Source: a virus. Taken from it: DNA of 32,256 nucleotides. The DNA lies in the IMG/VR virus record IMGVR_UViG_3300050120_000202, positions 1 to 32,256 of that record. One strand, written 5' to 3'. A program made the position numbers and the translations under genes. Below are positions 7,500 to 16,452 of the stretch, piece by piece; positions within the stretch are counted from its first letter, which is position 1, and each line of letters starts with the position of its first letter. The notes beneath the pieces were generated by a model. The model worked only from the letters and a program-made list of their open reading frames with translations, ran no database searches and had not been told where the DNA came from.

Positions 7500-9840
7500 C
7501 TTTTCCTTTCTCTTCTTCCTGCGGTGGCTGGTTCTCCTGGATCATCGCAGATGAGATTAACCCAGCCGCGACTTTGGGGGTCACGTTATTGCGCACGGCG
7601 TAGTCGAGCAGCTTGCCGACGCGCGGGCTGGTCGCCGCCATCTGCAACATCCAGCGCTCGGCTCTCGCGCCGGCATAGGCTCCCGCGACCGCTCCCTCGT
7701 AGCCCATCAACTGGTGGCCGAGATACGCGCCGGCGAACCCTCCCACCTTGCCGTGGGCGATGTTGTGAAAGACGCTCATGCTGATGCCCTTCAAACCCTC
7801 CTGCGCCTTCGGCGTATTCAGCAGGTCGGACATCCGGGTCATGTTCTCCATGCCCTCCTGTCCGATGACGCTCTCCAATCGCTGTTGGCCGTAACGCTTG
7901 ATGAGCTGCTGCATTCCGTTCTGCATCCGCACTCCGCTCAGAACGCGGCCACCCTTCACCTGCGAGGCGTACTTGTCGTCGACGTTGGCGGCGTGGTTCA
8001 CCACATCATTCAGGCCGTCCAGAACCTTCGACTTGTTCCATAGCTTCGTGACCTGGCTGCGATCGGGCTGTGAGATCCCCGGCGTGTTGTCGATGAGCTG
8101 GTCGATCTGGTTCTCGTAGTCGTCCTTCGCGGTGAAGTCGCCGCGTTTGCCGGCTGCGGCTCTGGCGCGGTTGAGGTCGCTGAACTGGCCGTCTGTTGCC
8201 TGGTCGTACTTCTGATAGATCGGCTTGGCCGCGTTCTGGAGCTGGTCGGCGGCTTCGCCAAAATGCCCGACTCCATCCGCAGCTCGTGCGGAGTCGAGGG
8301 GATGGAAGTTCGGCAATGTGTTCTGGTAGCCGTGATACATATCCATCTGCTCCTGCAACCCGTCGCGCGCCTGGGTGAGCGCCTTGAGCTGGCCGGGCGT
8401 GGCATCGGGCGGGGGATGGTCGACCAGATCATTCAACCGGCTCAAGTGCTTCTGCGCCGTCTCCGGGTCGGCGGCGACGAGATCTCCTGCGCCTGTCACC
8501 TTCGTACTTCCTGTTTCTTGACCAGGTTTGAGGTCGGTGAGGTACTGAAAGACCGGCTCTTTGTGGGTCGGGCCTTGGAACGGCTCGGAGTCATTGACGG
8601 GCGGCAACGGCTCCTGGTCGCCATACTTAAACGCGCCTTCGTTGTACGGCTCGGAGTTGGGTGAGCTGCCGGAACCTTTTCCCGCGACAAACTGCGTGTC
8701 GATCTGTTTTTTGCGCGGCTCGGTGCCGCCTGGAAGGTCTTCGGACTCCGCACCTGGTCCTTCGATGGTGAACGGGTAAGGCTTCGCGCCTGCCGGCGCT
8801 GGCAACATCCGGGCGGGGTCGGTGATCTGGTTCGCCACCACGCGGCCCTGGTTGGCCTCCTCCAGCGCGTCGTGGGTGGCCTTCTGCGCGAGATTGCGAA
8901 ACACGCGCGGGGCTGCTGCCTGTTGCGCTGCGCCAACCTTGGGAACCTCGTTCACCGTCACATCGCCGCGCGGTCCCGTTCCGGGACGCTGCGATGCAAG
9001 GGTTTGCACATCCTCCCCGGCGATGTTCTCGACGGCTGGGGCGGTGCGCTTGGCAAACTCTCCCACCGCACCCATACCGCCCTCCAGCAAGCCTCCAGCG
9101 GCTCCGGTGACAGCTCCGGTAGTCGCGGCCTGTCCTACGTCCGCGCCATGCGCTCCTGCCTGTGATGTGCCCACTACGCCGCTTCTGATGGCGGTGTCGA
9201 TCGCTTTAGCCAGATAGGGACTCTTCTCCATCAGCTTCGCAATGGGTGCGAGTTTGGCCAGCTTCTCGCTCCAGGTCAGCCCTTTCAACAGCTCGTCTCC
9301 GGCTGAGAACTCCAGAATGTTCTCGATCGTCGATCCGGCCACGGCTGCGGGGGTATCGTTCGGCGCGTTGGCGCGGGCTTCGTCTGCGGCCTCGCTCTCC
9401 TGAAACCCCTTGCTGCTGGCTAGAATCCTTCCCAGAATAGGGGTGCTCGTCAGCGCCTTCTCTGCGGTGCGTCCTGTCTGCGAGAGTGCGCCGGTAAATC
9501 CTTTGTTGAGATCCGTGAGCTGCTGTCTGGGGTCGTTGGCCGCGTCCTTGGTGTAGCGCTCGGCGTCGGTGTCGGCCAGGTTGAATCCATGCTGAGTTGC
9601 CGTCTTCACCTTGGAATAGGGAACGCCTACATTCCCGCTCGGTCCCTGCATCTGGTAGGTGCCTTCACCGTTGGGATTGTCGGTCAGTCCGGTAGGCGCG
9701 GGCGTGCCGGCGAGCTTCGCTCCGGATGGCAGCGGCGGCAACCCTCCGCTGGGCGCGGCTGCTGGCGCGGTCGGTTGTGCCATCGTCGCGCCTGGTGGCA
9801 GAGGCGGCAATCCTGTTACTGGTGTTGTGCTGGAACCCAT
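7489..9840 (-). CDS. Large internal virion (ejection-type) protein, 783 aa
   Basis: This is the third and largest of three consecutive genes that look like the ejection-protein set of short-tailed phages; the call rests on order and composition. The N-terminus carries two copies of GLPPLPxGA (about 10-18 and 33-41). A small domain follows with 'GNVGVPYSKVKTATQHGFNL', a motif style common near the start of such phage proteins. Gly/Ala-rich stretches (for example VGQAATTGAVTGAAGG and the C-terminal GGFAGAYLGHQLMGYEGAVA) look amphipathic and could insert in membranes. A charged helical middle lies between them. The start at 9840 has a GAGGA site and overlaps the previous gene by 25 bases. No lytic transglycosylase motif was seen. 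Confidence 0.6.
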   Translation of the reverse strand: MGSSTTPVTGLPPLPPGATMAQPTAPAAAPSGGLPPLPSGAKLAGTPAPTGLTDNPNGEGTYQMQGPSGNVGVPYSKVKTATQHGFNLADTDAERYTKDAANDPRQQLTDLNKGFTGALSQTGRTAEKALTSTPILGRILASSKGFQESEAADEARANAPNDTPAAVAGSTIENILEFSAGDELLKGLTWSEKLAKLAPIAKLMEKSPYLAKAIDTAIRSGVVGTSQAGAHGADVGQAATTGAVTGAAGGLLEGGMGAVGEFAKRTAPAVENIAGEDVQTLASQRPGTGPRGDVTVNEVPKVGAAQQAAAPRVFRNLAQKATHDALEEANQGRVVANQITDPARMLPAPAGAKPYPFTIEGPGAESEDLPGGTEPRKKQIDTQFVAGKGSGSSPNSEPYNEGAFKYGDQEPLPPVNDSEPFQGPTHKEPVFQYLTDLKPGQETGSTKVTGAGDLVAADPETAQKHLSRLNDLVDHPPPDATPGQLKALTQARDGLQEQMDMYHGYQNTLPNFHPLDSARAADGVGHFGEAADQLQNAAKPIYQKYDQATDGQFSDLNRARAAAGKRGDFTAKDDYENQIDQLIDNTPGISQPDRSQVTKLWNKSKVLDGLNDVVNHAANVDDKYASQVKGGRVLSGVRMQNGMQQLIKRYGQQRLESVIGQEGMENMTRMSDLLNTPKAQEGLKGISMSVFHNIAHGKVGGFAGAYLGHQLMGYEGAVAGAYAGARAERWMLQMAATSPRVGKLLDYAVRNNVTPKVAAGLISSAMIQENQPPQEEEKGKDEQ

Positions 9841-11708
9841 TGGCCATTCCTCACGACGAGCGTTGTCTTACCGTCTGCTGCGACTGCTGTAGGCTCACCC
9901 TGCTTGATGGTCGCCGCCTGTCCAGCTCCGGGTGCTGCCAGTTGTTCTCCGACCATGCGGGCGTGGTAGCGCGGATCGAGCGCGGCGCGCGCATTCTTCG
10001 CGTCCTTGTCGACGTTAGGCATGGGTGCTTCGTAGGCGCTGCTGGGCGCGGCGTTCTTCCATTGCTGCTCGAAGCTGTCGAACTTGTCTCCCATCGACTG
10101 AGCCTGCGTGGTGATCGCGCCGTGCCTGCCGCCTGGAACCTGCGTCGTCAGCGTCGACTTGATGTGTTGAATCGCGGGAATCGTGGAGTCGCCATAGAAC
10201 GCTGCCAGTTCGGTTGAAAGGGTGTCGGCCTTATTCATGTACTTCACATAGGCTGACGTTCCGGGAACGTGGCTGGCGACGGTGTTGAGTGCGTCCAGCT
10301 CCTTCAAGTGCTTCAAGGCCGTGCCGCCCGCATTGAGCGCGCCTCCTGCAGTGCCCTTCTTCGTGCTGGTGAACTCTTTGTAAACTGCCGGGTAGCTTCC
10401 CACTTTGGAGCCGTCGAAGTCGGGATATTTCTGCGTAACGGCGGTAAGTAGTTCGGGATTGCGCGAGAGGAGATAGGCCATTCGTTCCGGGGCGATCTTC
10501 CCTGTGCCGATCGAATCGACGAGAGGGGATGATCCTCCTGGTCCCGTTCCGGTCAATGTTCGATCCTTCGCCGCTGTTGCTTCGCTGGCATCGGCTCGGG
10601 CATTGCTGGCACGGATCTCGCTCGGCAGTTTTGCAGTGGTCGCGTTTGCGGTCGCGGTCGCCGATGCTGTCTGCGCTGCCTTCAACGCGGCTGACTGCTT
10701 GTCGCTGGCGAACTTCTGTTGCGCGATTCCCGCCGCGTGCTCGTAGTCGTCGCGCTCTCCTGCGGTCATGGGGTCGGCGCTCTTGTGCTCGACGTACTGC
10801 CCTGTGGTCTGGTCGAAGGTGTGGAACGTGGCTCCAGCGGGCAGCATGGTTGTACGGTAGCCTGTGGGCATCTTGACGACGGTGATCCCGCCTGCGGAGC
10901 CGTCCTCGTTGTAATGGGGCATGATCTCGATCTGATGTTTCACAATCATGTCGTGCATCACGTCGGGGTTCACTTTGAGGATGCCGCCGATGTCGCCGGG
11001 GTGCTCTGCGGTGCCTAGCACCGTCCCGCCCTCCTTCACCAGACGGTCGACCTGTCCCTCGGCAAACTGGACATCCTGATGGGTGGCTTCCACTTTGAGC
11101 CGGGTCGCGCGCCATGCCTGCTCTGCCATGTTCTGGCGCAACATCTGATTGTTGGCGTTGTCGAGGTTCTGCTGCCGCGCCTCGGCGGTCATGTCCTTCT
11201 CCTGCTGTTGCTGCTGCTGTGCGTCCTGCTGTCCTGCCTGCACGCCGGCTTCTGCGGCTCGTCCCATGTTGCCCGCGCCCTTCCCTGCGGCGAGGCCTGC
11301 GGCGGCTCCCTGGATGGCTTCGCCGGCGATCCGCGTCCACTGCTGACCGTGGGTGAGGCTGGTTTGCTTGACGTACTTGTTGCCCTCCTGGTCGGTGCCG
11401 ATCTCCGGTTTTGTGGTTCCGGTCAGCGCTCCCAGAATGCCGTCCATCACGCCAAGAATGCCTCCCGGCTTCTGTGACGTCACCACTACAGGCGGCGGGG
11501 TGTAGCTCGGCGCTGGCTGTCCGGGGATGGTCGCCGAGCTGGTGGCTGCATCCTGGGTTGCCACTGGCTGCGCGGCCTGTTGCCAGCTCGCCTGGTCGCC
11601 TGACGCTGCGGGGGTCGGGGTGGGTGGGGTTTGTGCCGGCGGCGGCGTCGGGGCTGGGGTGGGAGCCGGTGTTTCGGATGCGTCGGGAGTCGTCGGTGCT
11701 GTGCTCAT
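9816..11708 (-). CDS. Internal virion (ejection-type) protein, 630 aa
   Basis: The first 75 residues are a Pro/Ala/Thr-rich disordered arm (APTPAPTPPPAQTPPTPTP). A hydrophobic glycine-rich patch, GGILGVMDGILGALTG (about 82-97), and an Ala/Gly-rich region come next, followed by a Gln run (QQQQQQ, about 170). Then there is a long coiled-coil-prone stretch and a helical C-terminal half. This build, and the position between a small MCG-starting protein and a still larger protein, match the middle ejection protein of podoviruses. Function is inferred, not shown by a catalytic motif. The start at 11708 has an AAAGGGA site. It overlaps the following gene by 25 bases. Confidence 0.6.
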   Translation of the reverse strand: MSTAPTTPDASETPAPTPAPTPPPAQTPPTPTPAASGDQASWQQAAQPVATQDAATSSATIPGQPAPSYTPPPVVVTSQKPGGILGVMDGILGALTGTTKPEIGTDQEGNKYVKQTSLTHGQQWTRIAGEAIQGAAAGLAAGKGAGNMGRAAEAGVQAGQQDAQQQQQQEKDMTAEARQQNLDNANNQMLRQNMAEQAWRATRLKVEATHQDVQFAEGQVDRLVKEGGTVLGTAEHPGDIGGILKVNPDVMHDMIVKHQIEIMPHYNEDGSAGGITVVKMPTGYRTTMLPAGATFHTFDQTTGQYVEHKSADPMTAGERDDYEHAAGIAQQKFASDKQSAALKAAQTASATATANATTAKLPSEIRASNARADASEATAAKDRTLTGTGPGGSSPLVDSIGTGKIAPERMAYLLSRNPELLTAVTQKYPDFDGSKVGSYPAVYKEFTSTKKGTAGGALNAGGTALKHLKELDALNTVASHVPGTSAYVKYMNKADTLSTELAAFYGDSTIPAIQHIKSTLTTQVPGGRHGAITTQAQSMGDKFDSFEQQWKNAAPSSAYEAPMPNVDKDAKNARAALDPRYHARMVGEQLAAPGAGQAATIKQGEPTAVAADGKTTLVVRNGQWVPAQHQ

Positions 11709-11720
11709 GGTTTCCCTTTC

Positions 11721-12326
11721 TTACGGCTTGTGTGTCAGCGCCGCGCCGCCGATGGTGCCGCCTGCGCCGATGGCCGCATTGATCCAGCTATTCTGCTGGC
11801 TGGCGATCTGGTTGGCCGTGTCCGATGCGGCGCTTCCGGAGCTGGTCGCCGCGCCCTCGTAGCCCAGCGGGTTCTCCCCGGCTGCGATCGACTGCAACCC
11901 TCCCGCCGCGTTCTGCCACTCGTTGTAACCCTGCGAGTAGTTCGCGGCGTTGATCGTGTTCTCTTCGCTCGATTGCTCCTGCGCTGCGGAGTTGGCGACC
12001 TGCTGCTTGAGCTGGATCTGGCCGCCGCTGGGCAACGGATTATCCCCCCCGCCCTCTGCTGCCAAGCTCTCGTTGACGGATTTCGCGGCCTGGGAATAAT
12101 TGGTCGCGGTTCCCTCGACAGCCTGCGCGTTCAGACTATTCAACTCAGGCGTCGAGAATCCCGTCTGGTTCGGTCCCTTGGCGAAGATGGATTGAAACTG
12201 CGTGGCCAGCGGGCCATAGATGGCCTGCTGGTTGGCGTACTGCTTGGAGGTGAGATCCTGCGCCTGCTTATAGGCCGCGATCTGCTCATCGCCGATTTCC
12301 GTCTGTTGCGCTGTCGCTCCGCACAT
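11721..12326 (-). CDS. Small internal virion (ejection-type) protein, 201 aa
   Basis: The protein starts MCGATAQQTEIGDEQIAAYK. Phage internal proteins of this size often begin with a similar MC-G/S/A stretch. The body is Gln/Asn/Ala/Ser-rich and helical (QYANQQAIYGPLATQFQSIF). The C-terminus ends in a glycine-alanine hydrophobic patch (AAIGAGGTIGGAAL) that could cross or bind a membrane, as expected for a protein passed into the cell with the DNA. The start has a GGAG site 6 bases upstream. Together with the two larger genes downstream it forms the 201/630/783-aa series, comparable in order to the three ejection proteins of T7- or P22-like phages. This is an inference from size and order. Confidence 0.6.
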   Translation of the reverse strand: MCGATAQQTEIGDEQIAAYKQAQDLTSKQYANQQAIYGPLATQFQSIFAKGPNQTGFSTPELNSLNAQAVEGTATNYSQAAKSVNESLAAEGGGDNPLPSGGQIQLKQQVANSAAQEQSSEENTINAANYSQGYNEWQNAAGGLQSIAAGENPLGYEGAATSSGSAASDTANQIASQQNSWINAAIGAGGTIGGAALTHKP

Positions 12327-12343
12327 ATCGTTCTCCGTGATGC

Positions 12344-12643
12344 TTACAGCGAATAACCGCTCTGCGCGGCGATGGCGTTGTGGTGGCCGTGCTTCATTCC
12401 ATCGCGCATCTTGCTTCCGCGCTTCGTCGTTTTCTTGCCGGCCTTTTTGTCTTTGTCGATGCCCGGATACTTCTCATGCACCTTGCGGTCGACGGCGGTC
12501 TTCACAGCGGGCGACTTGTTCGCCGCGCGCGCCAGGGCATTGCGGGCGTGGCTCTTGTCGCCGATGGGGTACTTCCGTTTTCCCGGCAGCGCAAAATCAC
12601 TGCTAGGCAGTGCGTTTCTCTTCTTCGCGTTTAACTTCGCCAT
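12344..12643 (-). CDS. DUF6582-like small basic protein
   Basis: This 99-aa, strongly basic protein has the sequence LPSSDFALPGKRKYPIGDKS followed by HARNALARAA near residues 12-40. I recognise this as the DUF6582-type phage domain, whose members carry 'SSDFA-P--R-YPI-D--HARNALAR'. The C-terminal half is rich in Lys and Arg (KDKKAGKKTTKRGSKMRDGM) and may bind DNA or a virion partner. The start at 12643 overlaps the 3' end of the GNAT-like gene by 41 bases, and an AAGG site precedes it. Its molecular role is not known; homologues sit among phage structural genes. Confidence 0.75.
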   Translation of the reverse strand: MAKLNAKKRNALPSSDFALPGKRKYPIGDKSHARNALARAANKSPAVKTAVDRKVHEKYPGIDKDKKAGKKTTKRGSKMRDGMKHGHHNAIAAQSGYSL

Positions 12644-13094
12644 ACGTCACCTTCCTTTCGAGTCGTCTCCCGTCCCACGCAAAACCCATGCGCTTTTCGC
12701 AGAACCGAATCAGTCCAGGCCTGCGGCTGTGAAAATAGAGCGTCTTAAATCCCGCACTGGCCAAACGCTTCTCCAGCCATGCGAACCCCACGAGCAATGC
12801 ATTCATGACTCGCTCCCGTTCCGCGAGACCGTCATCCGGGCTGAATTGAATGTGTACCTCGATGTCGCGGCCTTCATTCATGACCTGCATACGAAAGAAG
12901 AAGATGGGCCGGTGTTGAGCGTCTTCGAGGAGGAGACTGTTGATGTCTGCGGACTGACGCACCCAGAACCACGGAATCGTCGTCGCGTGGTCTGGATCGG
13001 CTGCGCTCCACGCCGTCGCCAGGGGAAGATCCTCGGGCATGGCGATGCGTAGCGTGTAGTCGTCGAAGTGGAAGGGTGGCATCAGCTCACTCAT
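12603..13094 (-). CDS. GNAT-like (acetyltransferase-fold) protein
   Basis: This 163-aa protein shows the strand-helix pattern of the GNAT fold. A central strand, IFFFRMQVMNEGRDIEVHIQ, is followed by a helix of a 'nALLvGFAWLEKRLASAGFK' type. A strand, TLYFHSRRPGLIRFCEKRMG, with the typical end 'FCEKRMGF' follows. The usual acetyl-CoA loop Q/RxxGxG/A is not obvious, so catalysis is uncertain. The start MSELMPPF at 13094 has a GGGGAAG site. A longer in-frame extension to 13271 covers the 5' neighbour and is rejected. Its place among tail and ejection genes suggests a virion-linked or host-modifying acyltransferase role. Confidence 0.6.
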   Translation of the reverse strand: MSELMPPFHFDDYTLRIAMPEDLPLATAWSAADPDHATTIPWFWVRQSADINSLLLEDAQHRPIFFFRMQVMNEGRDIEVHIQFSPDDGLAERERVMNALLVGFAWLEKRLASAGFKTLYFHSRRPGLIRFCEKRMGFAWDGRRLERKVTYGEVKREEEKRTA

Positions 13095-13102
13095 GTCTTC
13101 CC

Positions 13103-13567
13103 CTATTTCCCGATCGCAAAGATCAGCGGCGTCACGATCATGTCGCCATGATCGGTATTGCGCTGGTAGTAGTAGGAGACCGAGGTCTCGTCCCATTCGG
13201 TCACGCTCCACACCGGATACTCGCCATAGTCGGTTCCGGTCGTCTTGCCCGAGACCGTAGCGAAATAGCACGCAGTCGGAAATGGAATGGGGAAGTCTGT
13301 CGAAAATACCGTTCCGTTATCGGTGCCGTCCCGCGCTGTGCCCTGTATCCACTGAAAAATAGTTCCGTCCGGCAATATCACATGGTCGGTCGAGCCGCTT
13401 CCGCTTGGCGTTGCCACGATTGCTCCGCTGGTCACGGCCTGAATGGTTCCGTTGGGATTGACGAGCACCTGGGCATTGGGATACGTGCCTGGTGCCAAAG
13501 GTCCGGTCGCAATCTGCGGGCGGGATGCCAGCTCTTGGGCCACTGCGACATCGCGTAGGTTTGCCAT
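13103..13567 (-). CDS. Tail-fibre tip protein with gp53-like C-terminal domain
   Basis: This is a 154-aa protein. Its second half has the layout of the phage tail-fibre gp53-like C-terminal domain. LPDGTIFQWIQGTA (about 65-78) is followed by a FSTDFPIPFPTACYFATVSG strand pair, then VWSVTEWDETSVSYYY and a final hydrophobic strand, TPLIFAIGK. The first 60 residues are a short linker or attachment region. The domain usually trimerises and binds the host surface. The start at 13567 joins the upstream stop as TAATG, so it is probably made by coupling with the large tail protein. Being short, it is more likely a tip or adaptor than a full fibre. Confidence 0.75.
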   Translation of the reverse strand: MANLRDVAVAQELASRPQIATGPLAPGTYPNAQVLVNPNGTIQAVTSGAIVATPSGSGSTDHVILPDGTIFQWIQGTARDGTDNGTVFSTDFPIPFPTACYFATVSGKTTGTDYGEYPVWSVTEWDETSVSYYYQRNTDHGDMIVTPLIFAIGK

Positions 13568-16452
13568 TAGGTCTTCGCCGCCTGTTCCTCGCGCTCATTC
13601 TTCACGGTTGCGAAGATTCCCCAATCCAGCAGTTCGTCCGGTTCGGCCTGCGTGCCATAGTCGAACTTCGTCAACAGGCAGTCTCCCGAGTCGTCGACGC
13701 CGTTCTGCGCCAGCACATAGCGGTCGCTGTAATAGCTCAAGCTGCGCTGTTGCAGCGGTGGGTCATTGCTCTTGTCTTTCAAGTGCAAAACGTTATAGGG
13801 GCGCTCGCTCGATGGCGCAATCTCACCCATCAACACGCTGACGACTGGACGCTTGCCAACCGCCGCCGACTTCGCGCTGATGTGCGCGACCTCGGCGATC
13901 TCTCCGGTCGAGCACAACAGGTTCACTCCCTTTGCGTCCCATGCCGGATACGCACTGCCGTTGTCGCTCCATACCGTTCCTGTCGTATCGCGCATCAGGA
14001 TGGGTCCGGGTGTGCCTGCCGCGGGTCCGATGAGGAGCTGATACTTTCCCGGTGCGGTCTTTACGCTCTGCACCGCGCTGGTGCCTCCGACGATCCCCCG
14101 CCGCGTGTTCCAGCATAGGCCGCTCTCGGGCGGGTTCACGATCCCCATGCGGAACCATCCCACCGCGCCATCGGCCACGTACATCCCCGTATCCTTCGAA
14201 CTGGCGACACACCAGCTCACATAAGCGGTGGCAGGATCGTAGAGTGAGGCGTTGATCTCTCCGGTCGTCACCTCTAAAAACTGGTCGCCGATCGGGAAAC
14301 CGATCTCCGCATATCCGGTCTGCGGGTTGAAGGGATATTCGATCGCAAGCGTTGAAACTTTGTGGTTCGACTCCATCATGAAGACGGAGTTTTGATACAC
14401 GTCGACAGCGGTAAAACCGCTGATGCCGACTGACGAAAAATAGATCGTCGTATAGAACGGATCGGTTGCCGTTCCGGTGCCGAGGATAATCCAAAATCCA
14501 TCGGTCGTCAGTACCAGGATGCCGCCGCCCTGCACCGTCATCGGAATCAGACAAATAGGCTGAGACGTGTACGGGATCTCGTTAAGCGGAGCGAAAGCGG
14601 TATTGCCGTTGCCCACGATCGCGTCCGGACCCTGCGAATAAACGACGTTGTAGCCGTCGATTCCCCATATCCGTTGCAGATGATAGATCGGCCCTGTAAA
14701 GCCTGGGGGCGGCGGCTCTGCGGACTTGGCGACGGGCGCAGGAATGAACGGATTGAGCGCCGGGCTGCCATTCGCTGATGTGTCCGGGATGCCACGTTCG
14801 AGGTACTGGAAGATGGTCGTCGAGTCATAGATATTGTCGATCGCAATCTGGTCTTCGAGAATGAGCGTGGGCTGTCCCTGCGCTGTTCTCCATATCCAGA
14901 TTTGATCGGCCTGGAGATCGGAAGTCTGAACGCCGGTTACTTGAAGATAGGGTTGCGTCGAATCGAGCGAAGATCCCACGATCGGCCCTAGAATCGTGGC
15001 CTTGCTCGATGACGTGCATACCGTTCCATCGATGCCGTGCCAGCTATAGCCATAGCTCACGTTGCCGGTGGTGAGCTGCGCTCCGGGATCGAGACACGTC
15101 CAGGTCACGTTATTGTCGACGGTCGTATCTCCAAACGTCGTTGCCCAGACTGGTTCGGTTCCTCCTGTGGTTCCATCGCCTGTGGTGTTGCTGCAAAACT
15201 GGAGATTGTGATTCGAGTCCAGGATGACTGAGGGTTCCGGCTGCACGAAGTCCGGCATCCAGGTCAAGATCTTCCCCATATTCATCCAGGTAATTACGCC
15301 GTCGCTGGTAGAGCCAAACATATCCGTCGCCCAATTCGGATAGGTCATGCCGGTTGTGTAGACTCCGGTGGTCGAAACAACCGCCAACTGCACATTCTGG
15401 TATGGATCAATCAGGCTGTAGTGGACATAGAGCGCCGCCTGCGGCATCCACCATCGCGCGCCGTTCAGTGGCGTCAGGGTGGGCGCGGCGGTCGGCGATG
15501 CGATTCCCCAACCCTGAATCGCCGAACCATACGACTTCCACTGTTGGCCGGCATCGGCGGTCACTGCAAAATGGGCTGGAAGGAAGGTCGGCGCGCTGGC
15601 TCCAGTGGTTCCGTTGCCTGTCGTCGCGCTCCCGGTGTCGGCGGTCTTGTCATAAGCCCCAGACGACGCCTCGACGATGAAGATTCCCTGCGTGGACGAA
15701 ACCACGGCATCGACCAGCAGGGTTTGTCCATTCAGAAAAGTGGCGAAGCTCAGACCTGAAAAACTCATCTTCGCGTCGACCAGATTGGGGAAGGATTCGG
15801 GAAGGTCCGAAGGATCGACATAGACCATTACCCTGAAATTCGGTGTCCCGGTGGCCGATGTTGCCACAATTTTCAGGTTCATGCCGCCCAGCGCCACGTA
15901 AGCGGTGCCTGGCTCGGCTCCCTGATTAATCAGCGTTCCCGGATCGGTTGCCTTGCTTGCCTGCCAGCTCCCCGGATAAAGCCACTTCTTCTCTTCCTGG
16001 CCGTCGCCGAAAAAAAGCTCGGTGTTGATTCCGAGAAACCGTGCCGGCCCAGCTCCGGCGCTCTTGCTAAACAACGTCGATTTTTGTCCCGGTGTCGCGT
16101 CGTAGATGTTTCCATCCATGCCGTCCGCAATGATGCGGATCGTCTCGGCTCCGTTCTGCAAGGACTGATAGGAGTAGAGGGACTTGAGCGCCGGAAAAAT
16201 ATTCGAGTTGAAGACATCGCTTCCGGGACTGCGCTTGTCGGTGAGCTTCGGCGAGATCTCGCGGTTGTATCCATCCCAGATGGAATCGAAGCGGCTGGCC
16301 GAATAATACTTGGCCTGGATGTAAGGCACGGCGGCATCGCGGAACGGGCTGCGCTGGGTGTCCAATCCGGTCATCTGCCGCGCACCCATCGTCAGCGCGC
16401 CATAGCGCGTGGGGTTGCTGACGGCTCCGGTTGAGGGGATCGGTCCCGGCAT
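13567..16452 (-). CDS. Large tail protein, nozzle/tubular-protein-like, 961 aa
   Basis: This is a long beta-rich structural protein beginning MPGPIPSTGAVSNPTRYGAL. It contains many short strands with Trp, Gly, Asn and Asp turns, such as WDGYNREISPKLTDKRSPGS, LFFGDGQEEKKWLYPGS, and repeated 'TTGNGTTGASAPTF'/'TTGDGTTGGTEPVW' units (about 310-500). These are the sort of repeats seen in beta-propeller or receptor-decorated tail proteins. The size and place after two adaptor-like genes correspond to the tail tubular protein B (nozzle) position of podoviruses. That is an inference; no catalytic motif is seen. The start at 16452 has GGGAGG and joins the previous stop as TAATG. An upstream extension to 16650 has no ribosome site. 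Confidence 0.6.
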   Translation of the reverse strand: MPGPIPSTGAVSNPTRYGALTMGARQMTGLDTQRSPFRDAAVPYIQAKYYSASRFDSIWDGYNREISPKLTDKRSPGSDVFNSNIFPALKSLYSYQSLQNGAETIRIIADGMDGNIYDATPGQKSTLFSKSAGAGPARFLGINTELFFGDGQEEKKWLYPGSWQASKATDPGTLINQGAEPGTAYVALGGMNLKIVATSATGTPNFRVMVYVDPSDLPESFPNLVDAKMSFSGLSFATFLNGQTLLVDAVVSSTQGIFIVEASSGAYDKTADTGSATTGNGTTGASAPTFLPAHFAVTADAGQQWKSYGSAIQGWGIASPTAAPTLTPLNGARWWMPQAALYVHYSLIDPYQNVQLAVVSTTGVYTTGMTYPNWATDMFGSTSDGVITWMNMGKILTWMPDFVQPEPSVILDSNHNLQFCSNTTGDGTTGGTEPVWATTFGDTTVDNNVTWTCLDPGAQLTTGNVSYGYSWHGIDGTVCTSSSKATILGPIVGSSLDSTQPYLQVTGVQTSDLQADQIWIWRTAQGQPTLILEDQIAIDNIYDSTTIFQYLERGIPDTSANGSPALNPFIPAPVAKSAEPPPPGFTGPIYHLQRIWGIDGYNVVYSQGPDAIVGNGNTAFAPLNEIPYTSQPICLIPMTVQGGGILVLTTDGFWIILGTGTATDPFYTTIYFSSVGISGFTAVDVYQNSVFMMESNHKVSTLAIEYPFNPQTGYAEIGFPIGDQFLEVTTGEINASLYDPATAYVSWCVASSKDTGMYVADGAVGWFRMGIVNPPESGLCWNTRRGIVGGTSAVQSVKTAPGKYQLLIGPAAGTPGPILMRDTTGTVWSDNGSAYPAWDAKGVNLLCSTGEIAEVAHISAKSAAVGKRPVVSVLMGEIAPSSERPYNVLHLKDKSNDPPLQQRSLSYYSDRYVLAQNGVDDSGDCLLTKFDYGTQAEPDELLDWGIFATVKNEREEQAAKT

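Noticed and set aside
10231-11340. Leftward 369-aa Arg-rich ORF inside the 630-aa gene
   Set aside because: It is an out-of-frame shadow full of Arg and without a start signal.
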